Below are positions 1 through 13,392 of a stretch of 64,000 bases of DNA, piece by piece. This DNA is from Aldrovandia affinis (taxonomy: Eukaryota; Chordata; Actinopteri; Notacanthiformes; Halosauridae). Every line of letters begins with the position of its first letter. Positions within the stretch are counted from its first letter, which is position 1. Location: assembly GCA_029706075.1 (NCBI GenBank), contig JAINUG010000148.1:1820939-1884938 (forward strand), read 5' to 3'. Below the pieces are notes generated by a model. The model did not search any database, had not been told where the DNA came from, and was given only the letters and a program-made list of their open reading frames with translations. The position numbers and the translations under genes are program-made.

Positions 1-147
1 ACCGCCGTTGTACCCTCACGCAAGGTGCTTCACCTGAATTGATTCTGTAAATATCCAGCTGTATAAATGGATTATATGTTGAGACATGTAAACTGTGTAA
101 GTCGTCCCCTGGTCTGCTAAATACGTGTAATGTAATGTAACGTCTGT
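1..147 (+). repeat. SINE 3' part, cut by the window edge
   Basis: The run 'gtaccctcacgcaaggtgct', 'tcacctgaattg', 'aatatccagctgtataaatg', then 'tctgctaaatacgtgtaatg' matches in order the 3' half of the SINE at 3703-3924. The tRNA-like head would lie before the window. Confidence 0.75.
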
Positions 148-1722
148 CTCACAGAGCATTGCGAGGCCGTGAGGCACGTTCCCATGTTGAATCCCATGTC
201 TATAACCAACTTCTTGATTTTATGTGACCCATTACTTCTAAAAGCATTTTTTTAAAAAAAAAAATACAAAAACGTTTTGGATGTTTGTATGCTGTTCTCT
301 GAAAATGTTCTAAGAATGTTTCTTGAGAATTAAAGCCTTTTAAAACCGCTTCTCCCCAGGGTCCTGGTGCAGTAGTACGCGCAGTGGCGCTCACTCAAGA
401 CGACGTGCCAGGGGTAGCTCTGTGACTGGAACCACCACTAAACTCCCTTCTCCTTTCCGTCGCACGATTAGCTGCGCTTTCATCCTGCGCTTGAGTAATG
501 CGCAGTGCGCTAAGAGCTGAGCATCAGTTCCTGAAACTCAATTCCCAGGGTGGCTTAAGTTTCCCCTTAATTCCAAAGCGCATTACTTTCTCCATATATA
601 TTTTATCACTTATATATTTATTTTTCTTTCATCCAGTGTTACTTACAGAGCCGTGCTGGCGAGATGCGGTAATTTAGCATCACAGGAGAAACGGAGCGGG
701 CGGTCGCACATCGATTGAGCGTCGAGATGAAAATGGAAGCTTGCGGCAGTTGTGCTAACTCACTCGTGGTTTGTGGCGTTTATCCTCGTGGCACTGCCCC
801 GTTTGAAGGATCCCTCATTTACTCAAGTGTTGCCTTTATTTAGCCACGTACCCGTAATCGCCCGCAGTGTCACCCAGGGAGGGGGAGGGGGGGGGAGGGC
901 AGGGGGTCGCGGATCGCGGTCAGCGGGACATCCATATCTTATTGCACATCAGTGATCCCCTCTGGTCAATAGAGCTCCCACCCACCCACCCACCCCTGAA
1001 CAAGCTGCACATGAAGTGTTCTCTGACTAAACGTCCGCGCGAGCTCAACTGGTGAACTGCGCGGTGAAGAGAAGCAGCGGCTTGAGATCAGTGTCACGGA
1101 GGAGAGCGCAGCACTCTCCCGACTTGACGGAGGAGGTTGCAGCAATGAGAACAAGCACACACAAGTTGGGTCTTCAGAATTGGTAGGAGGTAGGGGTAGA
1201 GCGACATAACTAAATCATATTAATGTGCATAGTGACCCTAATAATGATCTATGAGCGTACCCAGTATCAAAGTGCTTACATGCTAACATATAAGCTAACG
1301 GCTTGATACCGTACTGTGAATGTGAACAATGATGTGAAAGAGTCACATCGTATTTTTGGAGTGAAGGTGAAGTCTGAACAGGTGTGTCAGTTTGTAATGG
1401 AGCAGAAGTGTGATGTATTGGCTATCGAACTTATGAGGTTAAGTCTCCAGGTGGACTTTTGCGCCTTTGTGCAATGAAATTATCTTTAATTGCTTTAGTA
1501 AATATCCAGCTGTAAGCTCTGTAAACTGCACTGGGTGCGGGGGACTGCTGAGCAAAATAAAATAAATCAATTCTGAATATGAAAGTAATCAGCATATGCC
1601 TCGGGTACTTTGTAATTATTTCTGCTTTGCATCCTGCCTGCGTCAGTCAGACCAGCAGAACCGCTGCTGCTAATGCTAATCGCTCGTGATATTTCTCCAC
1701 CCACAAAAATTCCCAGGTCCCA
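148..1722. other. Intronic stretch without a gene
   Basis: No coding signal is seen. It holds a G-rich run at about 878-906 (several GGGG blocks, possible G-quadruplex), short CCCA repeats at about 978-996, and a weak piece of the SINE tail ('aatatccagctgtaag') near 1490-1545. Confidence 0.6.
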
Positions 1723-1916
1723 GTGGCCTGATCTAGGAGTAGGATGGTGGGGGTTTGGGGTCAAGTCCATTTCAATTCAGTCAGTTCAGGAAATGAGTTG
1801 AAATTCAATGAATGAATTTAAATATCCCCATAAAGTTCCATTACTTTTTTTTTTCAGTTAATTTTCTGAACTGACTGAATTGAAATTGAGTTGATCCCAC
1901 TCCTAGATCGGGCCAC
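1723..1916. mobile_element. MITE-like element with long terminal inverted repeats
   Basis: The left side reads GTGGCCTGATCTAGGAGT and later CAATTCAGTCAGTTCAG. The right side, reverse-complemented, reads GTGGCCCGATCTAGGAGT and later CAATTCAGTCAGTTCAG. The two arms of roughly 60-75 bases, about 85% alike by eye, enclose an A/T-rich loop. There is no coding capacity. A non-autonomous DNA transposon is the best reading; the superfamily is not determined because no clear target duplication was seen. Confidence 0.7.
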
Positions 1917-2207
1917 CTTGATTGCCCTCTGATGTTGTGTCGCACGGTAGTGTGAATGCCAGTGTGCCACTTGTTATATTACATAGTACTTATGGCTGCT
2001 CCTGTTGTTCTACACAAGGCACTTTGTAATGCTTTGTTATGCTCTGTGATTTGGAAAGGTTTCTTTTCCCCCGTGATCGTTAAGGGTGTATTTATATAAT
2101 AAATTATAATTGATTGTATGAGTATTGCTACAGTTCAGCTTGATGCTTTTCCGTGTTAGCCAATGCGTTGCTCATTATTCTGTGTTTATGCCCTTGTTCT
2201 TACAGCT

Positions 2208-2300
2208 CTTACGAGATGCACTTAATGTATCGTGCCACCATGATGGCCCTGTTTCAGGATAAGGGCGTCTGCCAAATGAATAAATAATAATAATAATACG
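2208..2300 (+). repeat. SINE/L2-type 3' tail fragment
   Basis: 'ggataagggcgtctgccaaa' followed by 'tgaataaataataataataa' is a diverged form of the GGATAAGAGCGTCTGCTAAATG tail seen in the SINE at 3703, ending in a TAA microsatellite. Only the tail is present. Confidence 0.65.
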
Positions 2301-2954
2301 GTACACCCCCCCCACCCACCCTCCAATTGGAACCTGTCTCCGTTTCATCCATTTCAATTATTCTACAGGTTTCCAGTGTATAAAATCGAATAACCCAAGA
2401 GACTGAAAAAGTGGCACGGTTTTCTTAATGTTCTGTTCATAGACAGCGGGGTGGGGAGGGGGTGGGGGTGGGGAAGCATGGATCGGTTCATGCCTTGTAG
2501 ATTCATTATTCTGCCAAATTAAATACCAGAGAATATCCATTTCCAATGTTCCCTCGCATTCTACCTCAGGTGATTGGAGAAGCAGAAATTAAATGGATTC
2601 CCTTTTCGTTCTGAATGACTCAGCCGCCACCAGCAGCCGTCTGGCTCAGGATTCGCTGTGCGTTAATGTGTGAGGCTTTGCATGAGATGACGCGTGCGCG
2701 CGCGCGTTCTAAAAATGCATAAGCAAATACATTAATACATAAATGATTACTGACGTTGTGGCTTCTCGGATTTTCCAAATGCGGCCCTTTGGAATATTAT
2801 GTAAATTCACAACGAAATGGCACAGTATGCGCCTTAACGCGCGGATGCAGTGAATGCAGTTTACTGAGTGTTTGACTTCAGCTCTTGTGAGCTGTGGACC
2901 TCCCTGGAGGACATGTAGTGAAGATGCTGAAGGTGAGCATGCAGTGGTGCTCAG

Positions 2955-2995
<41 letters not shown>

Positions 2996-3702
2996 TGGCG
3001 CTGAATAACGATGAATCACAGCTCTCAGGGTGGAAATTCAAAGGCTACGGTACATATGGAACCGTGTATGTGTTGTTACGAAAATCCATCGCCGTCTTCG
3101 CACCTTAATCCGATGGCGGGGATGTCCATGTCCAATGTAACCTATCAGTGTATTAGCAGGGCATGCTTTGTGCTTGAGGGAGATTCCAGTGTTCTTTATC
3201 ATCCTCTGATTGGCTAGCCCACGTTTAGTTTGTGTCAAGTTTCTCTTCTTGAGAAAGACAAGACAACCATCGGCGTGTGCTTGTTGTGAGATGAAGTGGT
3301 CAGGCTGGCGGTATATTTCCCACTTGCAGTGAGCAGCGCAGCACGGTCGCTTCTGGCTCACTTGTCGGGCAGAAAGAGTGACGTGAGCGTGATCGAGATC
3401 CGCAGGATGCCCCTCTACTCTCCTGACCTGTCAGGTGACTCTCGTGTCTCACATCAGGGGGAGGGGGCCCAAATCATCTCAACTCCGTAGCCATGGTCCC
3501 TTATGGATGTGAAGGTGTTATAATATTACTCATGGTAGAAATAATAATGAATATCATTATTTGATTGATAATAGTCATAGTAATCATGCTCATCATGATC
3601 ATAATTGGAGTAGTCATAATGATGGATTGTGTTTATGTAGCACTTGTCATCATGGATTTCCCAAAGGTCCTCCATCTGAATAGTACTAACCAAGCCCAAC
3701 TC
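2301..3702. other. Gene-free intronic stretch with a (CA)n array
   Basis: A GC alternation lies at 2694-2706 and a (CA)n array of about 18 units at 2956-2992. Short open frames across the CA array are artefacts of the repeat. No exon-like segment was recognised. Confidence 0.6.
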
Positions 3703-3924
3703 AGGCTTAGTAGTATAGTGGTTAGGGAGCTGGGCTTGTAACGTTAAGGTTGCTGGTTCAATCCCCAGTTGGGACACTGTAGTGGTACCCTTGAGCAAGG
3801 TACTTAACCTGAATTGCTTCAGTAAAATACAATCCATTTATTCAGCTGTATAAATGGATTGTAAAGAAATGTAAAACTGTAAGTTGCTCTGGATAAGAGC
3901 GTCTGCTAAATGATTGTAATGTAA
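3703..3924 (+). repeat. tRNA-derived SINE with L2-like 3' tail
   Basis: An RNA polymerase III A-box-like TAGTATAGTGG lies at 3711-3721 and a B box GGTTCAATCCC at 3755-3765. A body follows ('cccttgagcaaggtacttaa', 'attcagctgtataaatggat'), and the element ends in GGATAAGAGCGTCTGCTAAATG and a TGTAATGTAA tail. It is the best-preserved copy in the window and serves as reference for the fragments at 1, 4015, 21775 and 58585. Confidence 0.85.
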
Positions 3925-4014
3925 CTCCTACTCCAGCCATCTGACTGCACACAGTAACGGGTGGTGCTCTCATGGCTGCTGGCGTCAGTTTGGGGGCAGT
4001 GGGCACTCACACGC

Positions 4015-4240
4015 AAGTAACTGGTTAAGGAAACTGTCTTTGCAACCCAAAGGTTGGAGGATCCGTTCCTGGGCAGCCCACTGCGGCCGTACCCTGGAGG
4101 AAGGTATTTATATCGAATTGCCTCTGTAAGTGCAGCAGTGCAATATTGGATAATATGGATAATTATGTTAAAAAAACGTAAACTGTGTAAGTGAGCCCAC
4201 ACTAAGGAGTGTCTACTAAGCAAATACTTCATAATTTCAG
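4015..4240 (+). repeat. Degenerate copy of the tRNA-derived SINE
   Basis: The order of blocks is as at 3703: a B-box-like region, 'gtaccctggaggaaggtatt', 'gaattgcctctgtaag', 'ggataatatggataattatg', 'aaactgtgtaagtg', then 'gtgtctactaagcaaat'. Many substitutions suggest an old insertion. A pure A run of about 20 lies just after it (about 4266-4284). Confidence 0.6.
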
Positions 4241-5225
4241 TATTCGCAAAAATCATAACATGAGCAAAAAAAAAAAAAAAAAAAGGGTTGGATCTCCTCT
4301 CTCTCCCTGCTTCTAAGCTGAGGTCAGAGCAGGGCACTCCCAATTATTTGCGTAACCGCTGGACACGACCCCAGCAAGCTCACTTGGTGGGTGCGGAAAA
4401 AAAAAAAAGGAAGCAAGTAAACCCCTGGCTTGTAGAATTGGCTTTGGACTTGACTTATTCTCACCACAGCCCCTCTGTTCCAGAGCAATTTGCTATATGA
4501 TATGTGATATGATATGCATATATAGCTGTTGCTTTCATTCCGGTAGATGCGGGGGTCGCCTTACCAAGAGCCCTAAAGGATATGAAGGACGATACGGCGC
4601 ATTTGTTCTCGAGTCCTTTCCTCGCACGCTCCTGCTGCGGAGTGCAGATTGAGTGGATCGCACTGTGGCCACAGCCATTTATCAAGGATCTTGTTACTAA
4701 TGAACAGAACAAGAGTATTGAACAAATGCTTGAAAAGTAATTTGGAAGTTAATTTCAGTTCCAATCTAGTAGGAGACCCGAAGCTATTAGTTTTTCTGTA
4801 AAAGGAGAATCAGGAATTCACTGCGGCTTGTCCTGGGGAAGGACAGCGTTAGATTCAGCCTGACACGCTCGGGCGCTGCGCGCACTTCAGCTAATTGCCT
4901 GGTAGATGCTGTGGAACTCTTTGAATGTCAGTCGTTCTGCGGAAATTAAATGTTAATTTAAAGTGCATCTTGTTAGCGCCGTAACTATGGAATTACTCTG
5001 TAAGTATACAGAGCAAAAACAGGAAATGTGTGGACCACTGCATTCATTTTTTTTTTTTTTTATTCCTGTACACGCCATTTAATTTTCGCTTTTAGTCCTC
5101 AGAGGTGCACAAAGACCAATCATTCAAATACCGGTTAAAATATTGGAACGTAGGCTTTAATATTATCGTATAAATAATATGATGAAATTGGACTGCTGGA
5201 CTTTCAACAATTTACGTCACGCTTC
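4241..5225. other. Gene-free intronic stretch
   Basis: It holds A runs at about 4266-4284 and 4397-4408 and a T run at about 5047-5062. The remainder looks unique and shows no coding signal. Confidence 0.55.
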
Positions 5226-6144
5226 CACGGCCAGAAAGAGAAAACGAAAAAGGCCAAGGATGGAAAGAAGATCAATAAAAAGAAAGAAACGAGTGAATGA
5301 AGGGCCTTATGAGCGTGAGCCACCTATTCCCCAAAAGAACAGGAAAGGCGGATACTAAAGGAGGCTCCAAAAAGAAGTCCAGGGCTGTCAATTGCAACTT
5401 GATTGATCCAGTTCTTGTGAAGTTTTTGAAATGATGTGCTCATATTTGAAGAAATAACATCAGCTAAGATGTCAGTAGAACAAGTTCAAGTACCTGCAGT
5501 TATTAAACTCCCATTGTTTTCAGACATCAGTGCTGACGAGCCATCCAGTGAATTCGCTCTTTTTGTAGACCGCAAATTCAGTAAACCGTTCTTTGGATGG
5601 TAGTGCATTGTATTGCAAGGAAAGGAAATTATATCACTTTAAAGACACAAAAACCGAAGTCTGAGACGGACATCGGTGAGGAGGAAACAGCTGTGGGGAA
5701 AGAGCAGTGAGAGGCGACGTGATTTTAAATGATATGACAGAGGCACAGGAGAAACGCTTCTTCTCGTTGCGCTGCATGGCAAGAGGCTGATATGTTGACC
5801 TCATCCAGTGAGGTTACAATACACTGGAGCAGCTGGTGAATGCATATACCACTTTGGCACAACAGGTTCACGGCACGGACGCCACAACAAACCGTCAACC
5901 GCATATTAAATCGTTCAAAGAAGTAGCAGAAAAGTTGACAGGGTAGCGCAGCCCCGATCAATTGAAAAAGAAAACACGGTTCAGTCAACCAGCCAACGCA
6001 TTTCTGAAGGCTGTCTGGATTTTTTTGCCCGGTCCGGATGTGGAAAACCCACCACTCGATAATGTTTCTGTTCACGGAGTTGGGGAGGACTGTCACTCTG
6101 AACTCAGAAACGGAACGGTAAGGAAAACACCCAAATGTCTTTGA
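5226..6144 (+). pseudogene. Decayed protein-coding stretch, unidentified (pseudogene candidate)
   Basis: Several adjoining + strand stretches look like protein but are broken by shifts and stops. A Lys/Arg-rich start lies at about 5233-5300. Open runs follow at 5309-5434 (frame ending VLVKFLK) and 5436-5603 (55 codons, containing IFEEITSAKMSVEQVQ and KLPLFSDISADEPSSEF). A charged piece near 5642 includes ETDIGEEETAV. From 5731 to 6144 a single frame runs on with only three internal stops (5788, 5809, 5944); it contains EAQEKRFFSLRCMARG, NTLEQLVNAYTTLAQQVHG and FLKAVWIFLPGPDVENPP. The in-frame persistence between stops suggests a once-real coding sequence with at least two frameshifts. I do not recognise the family. 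It could be a processed pseudogene or part of an old mobile element. A GGTAAGG donor-like site at about 6116 is probably incidental. Confidence 0.45.
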
Positions 6145-9100
6145 ATTAATTCTGGGATGCAGTCTAAATCATATTTCCCAGCGGAAGGCCAAACGCGAGG
6201 CTACTTGTCAGTTGTTGCACTTCTCTTGGCACGGACAGAATTCATATCTTCTTATGGGCAGCTTTTCACACCTCACGATACAGTAAACCAAATGACGACG
6301 ATTCCTTTTAGCTTCTAATTTAGCTTCTAATCTAAAAGCACCGGGCCTTTTCCTTGACTTACAGGTGTGATATTCACAGCTGCCCCTGTTTTTATTTGTG
6401 TGCCCTTGCTTTAACGCCATAGGGCAGGCTGCTCATTTTAAATCAGCATTTCCATCCTCTTCAAAGAAAAGCTATTTTACATAAGTCTGATGATGTGACA
6501 AGTGCCAACGGACATAAACACTGCGCTGTCATTCTTCCCGTGCGCCTGATTAAGCGGTAATTGAATGATTAACTGAGAATATTGTCGCAATTACTTGATT
6601 GATTGTTTGACACACGGCTTGAAATGGATCCAAGGCTCCATCGACCCCTTGGTGCTGGAGGACTGAAGTACATGCATGATAAACAGCCCAAGATTTTATC
6701 CCGGCCCTAGTTATGAGCAAAGATACATCGGCCCATCAGTCACAAAGGGCCGTGTGGTAAAGCGTACGCATTTAAGGGGCTGAAACAACTCCGACAAGAC
6801 TGATGATATCACACCGCGCACATACGCCAAGCTGCTGATCCTTCAATTTGATTATATTTAATTGTCCTTGTGCTTAATCTCTTTGTTTTTTGGTGGGGGG
6901 GGGGTTTGTATAACTTTATTTTATCTTTATGTAGATGAATATACACACAGGTGCACGCCGTGATTTTGATGTACGACAGTCGCTCTCAAAGAATTGAGAA
7001 GAAGTGCTTCTCTGTTGTTCTTAGATGAGGGCGCAGAATCTGATTAATTGTCCTTCAGCTTTTGTTAAAGTGGAGGCGATCCCACGGTTTGGGAACGGGT
7101 GTTTTGATGAAGTGCCGTAGATGTGGCGTCTGAAACGCCCTCAATGCGAGGGCATTTTCCAAAGATTGGAGTTAATATCCTGGAAGTAATTACATCGCAC
7201 CCCGCACCCCACCCCACCCCACCCTCCACCAAAGCGGCAGATCCAACGTGCGCCTCTTTATCTTACAGTAGCCGTGCGAATCAAGCTGTTTAGAAAGCCT
7301 AAACCATCAATCACCCTTTCACGCTCGTTTGTCACGAGGATGCTTAAGAAAGGGAAATCAAATGTTGGTAATCAGCGGGCTACAGTTGCGTTGTTTGATT
7401 GAGTGTGTTTGTTGCCGTGAGCCTGTTGGCACTCATGAGCCGCTGATAAATAGTTACAGATTAAGAGGTGCGTTCCGGAAACCCAGATGAGAAGATCAAA
7501 ACCGCCGAGGGAAACGTTTGTCTTTCCCTTTTATGTGTTCATTCTGAGTCGCGCACGCCGCGCCACCGTGTTGTTAACGCTGAAAATGCGGTAATCGCTT
7601 AGCAGAATGCATGGCCTATGCGACGGTGGGCGTAGTCGGGGGATCGGACTGTCAGTGTGGCGACAGCTACCTGTGGAACAGCGAATCTTTTTTTTTTTTT
7701 TTTTTTTTTTTTTTAGCTGGTCTGCAGAAAAACGCTGAATAATTGAGCCCGTTTCTGGGAAATATCAGTTAGAACCCCACGGAAGTCACAGGGACACATC
7801 AGAACTGGCTTCCTTCACTTCAGTATTCAATAATAAAAATCAATTGTCACCGCAGATAAGGGACCGAACTCAAAAGGAAGCAAAACTATTTTTAAAAGTC
7901 GATTTCACGGTTTGAGCCTAGAAAGGTGACGGAAGAGAACTTGATTTAAGGGAAAGGTGACTAAACGCAAGTTTTCCCTGCTTGGCGGGGTCTAATGGTC
8001 CCGCTAAATGCCGTACCTGCTGGGCGAAAGCCTCTCGTCATGTATGCGGCAGGGCTTGGGTACGATCCCCGCGTGAAATGGAGGAAGGGGTGTGTAAATC
8101 AGGACAGGTGTCACCATTATCGGTGTAGCGGCTTTCCCCCTTTAAAGCCAGGGCTTAAGTAAGAGCCGCCCCTGGTTCCATTTCACAAACGGTCACATTA
8201 ACGCATACTCAAGGGTGATCCAGCAATATTGTCCCCCAGCTGGATCTCTGCTTGTTTGATGATGTTGCGTTTAAGTCTCCTTAATGCCGTCGAAGGCAGA
8301 GACGTTGCTCCGGGGGATCTCGGCGATAGGGAGGGGGAGCGTGACGTTTTTATTCGGCTTATTAAGGTTTAAATATGCTGTATTTACCTTGAAGAAAAAG
8401 TATGTCTTGTCGAGCAAATCATGGGAAGGGCCACGCGGTGAAATATCCACGGGTGCTGAAATCCTTCTCGCTCATCTCGCACTCGTAGCCAGTTTCCCCC
8501 TCAGGCCAGAAGCTCTTCTTCACTCTAATGAAATCTCTCCCCGCGATCACTTAATGGAAGATATATTTAAAGAATTTTTAATACTCCCTGATAATTCTTC
8601 AGAGAAAGATTACAGTTACCACAAGGGACCCGCAATCATATTCACATTTCGTAGCTCTCTCTTTCCGCCCCTTTGCTAATTCGCCCGGGTGATTCATTGT
8701 GAGGGCTTCGGAGGTAGAGGGGTCGCGGTGGCGGATGGCAACTCATTGCTCATCATTGCTCGACTCGCGGAGGCTCATTGCGTTTCGCCCCGTTCCCGGG
8801 GCATCCGTACACAAGGCGTTGTGGGAGGGGAAGAAGGGAGTGACCTTGGGGTGTTTATTGCAGTGGTTAGGAAGTTGTGTGAAAGAAAGAGAGAAAAAAG
8901 GCCGTCACTACAGACACAATCAGCAGTTTGTTGCATCATTTTAGCAGTAATGTAGAAAGAGATGGATGGTGGTGTTCGCTTTACCCTCTCATTCATGCAT
9001 TATAAAGAGAACGGGAGGGGGCACCCTGACTTATTTTGGGTGAAAAAAACGATGCACTCATGTGGAATAAGGTTTTTAATTTATGTGGTTAATTACCCGT

Positions 9101-9325
9101 TTGCATACAATTATGTGCTCGGCGTGATAAACTACGCCAGCTTATGTTACGTGTAGAGCACACAAATGATTATTCTTGCCGTAAGTTGTTCTTGCCGTAA
9201 ATTGTTCTTGCTGCAACTAATTCAGTTTGCTTCCAGATTATTGTCATTTTTTGTCATTTTTGTTCAGTTTTTGTTGTGCTCAGATGAGAGTAGGTGTTTT
9301 ACAAATGTGCATTTGTGTACACATA
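6145..9325. other. Gene-free intronic stretch, mostly unique
   Basis: No exon was recognised. Landmarks are a homeodomain-motif-rich block at about 6545-6620, G and C homopolymer patches at about 6892-6903 and 7200-7230, and a T run of about 30 at 7688-7714. A weak SINE-like block with 'ggtacgatccccgcg' lies near 8058. An open frame at 8284-8679 lacks any recognisable domain and is not annotated as a gene. Confidence 0.5.
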
Positions 9326-9497
9326 CACTACCGGTCAAAAGTTTTAGAACACCCCCATAACCTAAACTTTTTTTTTTAACCTCTGGCAGTTTACCGCTTA
9401 CCTTTGTACCATTTCAGGTTATTCTCTGGACTTGAACTGCTTAAATTTTATTAAACACTGGAAAATGGAGGTGTTCTAAAACTTTTGACCGGTAGTG
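9326..9497. mobile_element. 172-bp Tc1/mariner-type MITE flanked by TA
   Basis: The terminal inverted repeats begin CACTACCGGTCAAAAGTTTT and continue to AGAACACC(C/T)CCA on both ends, about 30 bases with a single mismatch. TA dinucleotides flank both ends (9324-9325 and 9498-9499), the target duplication expected of Tc1/mariner elements. The interior has a T run and no coding capacity. The near-perfect ends suggest a fairly young non-autonomous element. Confidence 0.88.
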
Positions 9498-11278
<1,781 letters not shown>

Positions 11279-11545
11279 TGAGTCTTTAAAGAGAGAACAG
11301 CCCCTCTGCAGGCGATCCGGTGTGCTCGATGAGTCCTTAATGAGAGAACAGCCCCTCAGTGCAGGTGATCCCGTGTGCTCGATGAGCCTTTAAAGAGAGA
11401 ACAGCCTCTCTGTGCAGGTGAGTTGGTGTGCTCGATGAGCCTTTAAAGAGAGAACAGCCCTTCTGAGCAGGTGATCCCGTGTGCTCGATGAGTCTTTAAA
11501 GAGAGAACAGACTCTGTGCGGGTGAGCTGTTTTGCTTGATGCAAA
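11279..11545. repeat. Minisatellite, about 53-bp unit, about five copies
   Basis: Units starting GAG(T/C)CTTTAAAGAGAGAACAG recur at about 11280, 11331, 11384, 11437 and 11490, a period of 51-53 bases. Each carries GTGTGCTCGAT near its end. Copies differ by scattered substitutions. Confidence 0.9.
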
Positions 11546-12116
11546 CTCTTGACCCGCAGGAATGGGAGAATGAAACGGCCGCCTCCCAGTGATGGTCACT
11601 GTTTTCAGTCCGTCTGTCTCATCTCCCATCCCGGGACCCCTGGACTCCCATCCCCCCCATCACGGCCATGCGTTTAAGGCAGAAAATGTCACGGGACATA
11701 AAAACACGCTTTGAAAACTTTCAAAATGCCATCTGTTGCACCGTGCATCTGGTGTAATTGCCTAGTTCCAAGAGTCACAGTCCCATATCCCAGCATCCTT
11801 TGTTTCTTCAATTTAAATTACCTTCCCTCTGGAAACGATCATTAAAGGGCAGTAAGTGTAATCGCCAGGATATTACTCTTTCACAAACGGATTGGCCATG
11901 GGCTCTTCTACTGATCGTTGTAGGGCCTTTCCTCTTCTCCTCGTCTTTAGTTTGCTTTCATGAAATGGTTAATTAAAGGTTCCAGTTTGTCCTCTCTTTA
12001 GAAAAAGTGTTAAAGAGAAGTAGAAATTCAGCAAGTGAGTAGTGTAGGATGCATGAAATTAGCATATGTCATCATTACCTTTCATCTCTCTGTCTCAACA
12101 GTGGGATATTTGTGCA
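11546..12116. other. Gene-free intronic stretch
   Basis: No coding exon or repeat family was recognised before the Tc1 element. Confidence 0.5.
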
Positions 12117-12865
12117 CAGTGGGTATAAAAAGTATTCTTCACATTTTATCTTCTTACTTTGTGGAATCAAAAGGATTTCATTGGGATTTTTTGCCACTGA
12201 TCAACACAAAATACTCTATAATGTCAAATAAATTAATTAAAAACATGAATTAATTGTTAATTAATTACAAATAAAAAAGCAGACAATAATTGATTGCATA
12301 AGTATTCACCTCTTTTTCTAAGAGATAAATAAACTCTTCTGCGATCAATTGTCTTCAGAAGTCACATAATTATTTGATTTGATTTGATAAGATTAGAAAA
12401 CTTTACTGTCCATCACATTCATGACAGAAAATTGTCTTTGACATGGGTTCATAAAAACATAAAACATAAACAGCAACAGTTAAGACAACAGCGCAGACAT
12501 GTGGGCTGTACCCTCCTCCGTTCATATTATCTGATATTAAATGCGCTACAAGGAAGTCAGAAAAAGATCATGCTGGAGTAAGCATAAAAATAAACAAAAT
12601 TAAATCTGGACTTTCTGCCCCCTGTGAGTCCACCTGTGTACAATTAAGGTGTTTCAAATGATGTGAGATGTCCTACATTTGGTTAGTGCATTTCCTAACA
12701 AGAGCTTCATCATGAAGACCAAAGAACATTCGAAACAAATACGAGAAAAAGTTTTTTAAAAGCACCAATCAGGGGAAAGATATAATGTTTAAAAGATTTT
12801 GAATGTCCCCTGGAGCACCGTTAAGTCCATGATAAAGAAATGGAGAGAACATTGGACAACTGAAT

Positions 12866-13392
12866 TTGCCTAGAACAGGTCATCCTCCAAAACTTAGCAT
12901 CCGTGTGAGAAGGGCACTTGTAAGGGAGGCCACCAAAAGGCCTATGGCAACTCTGATTCAGTTACAGTCTTCCGTGGCAGAGATGAGAGAAACTGTCCAT
13001 GGGACAACAATAGCCTGTGCACTTCACAAATCTGTGCTCTATGGGATGGTGGGAAAAAGAAAGCCATTGTTGAAGAAAAGTCACATGAAATCAGCCTAGA
13101 GTTTGCCAGATGTGGGAGACTCTGAAACCAGGTTGAGACCAAGATTGAACTGTTTGGCATTAACGTTAGGCGCTATGTTTGGCACAAGCTTAACACTGCG
13201 CATCATACCAAGAACACTATCCCTACTATGAAACATGGTGGTGGGAGCCTAATGCTATGGGGATGCTTCTCTGCTTCAGAGACTGGAAAACTTGTCAAAA
13301 TAGAGAAGAAAATGAATGGAGCAAGATATAGACAAATCTTGGAGGAACACTTGCTGCAGTCTGCAAGAGACCTGGGACTTGGGAGAATATGT
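12866..13392 (+). pseudogene. Broken Tc1 transposase, 5' two-thirds (outer element)
   Basis: The N-terminal helix-turn-helix region of a Tc1 DDE transposase is visible: RTGHPPKLSIRVRRALVRE, then ATLIQLQSSVAEM and GKRKPLLKKSHMKSA (12866-13099). After a shift, TKIELFGINVRRYVW, NTIPTMKHGGGSLMLWGCFS and EEHLLQSARDLGLGR follow to about 13391. There it stops at the junction with the inserted element. The normal next block, with the second catalytic Asp (usually QQDNDPKHT), is missing, so the copy is dead. Confidence 0.85.

Noticed and set aside
8284-8679. 131-codon open frame
   Set aside because: No recognisable domain, no splice context, and the composition does not look coding.
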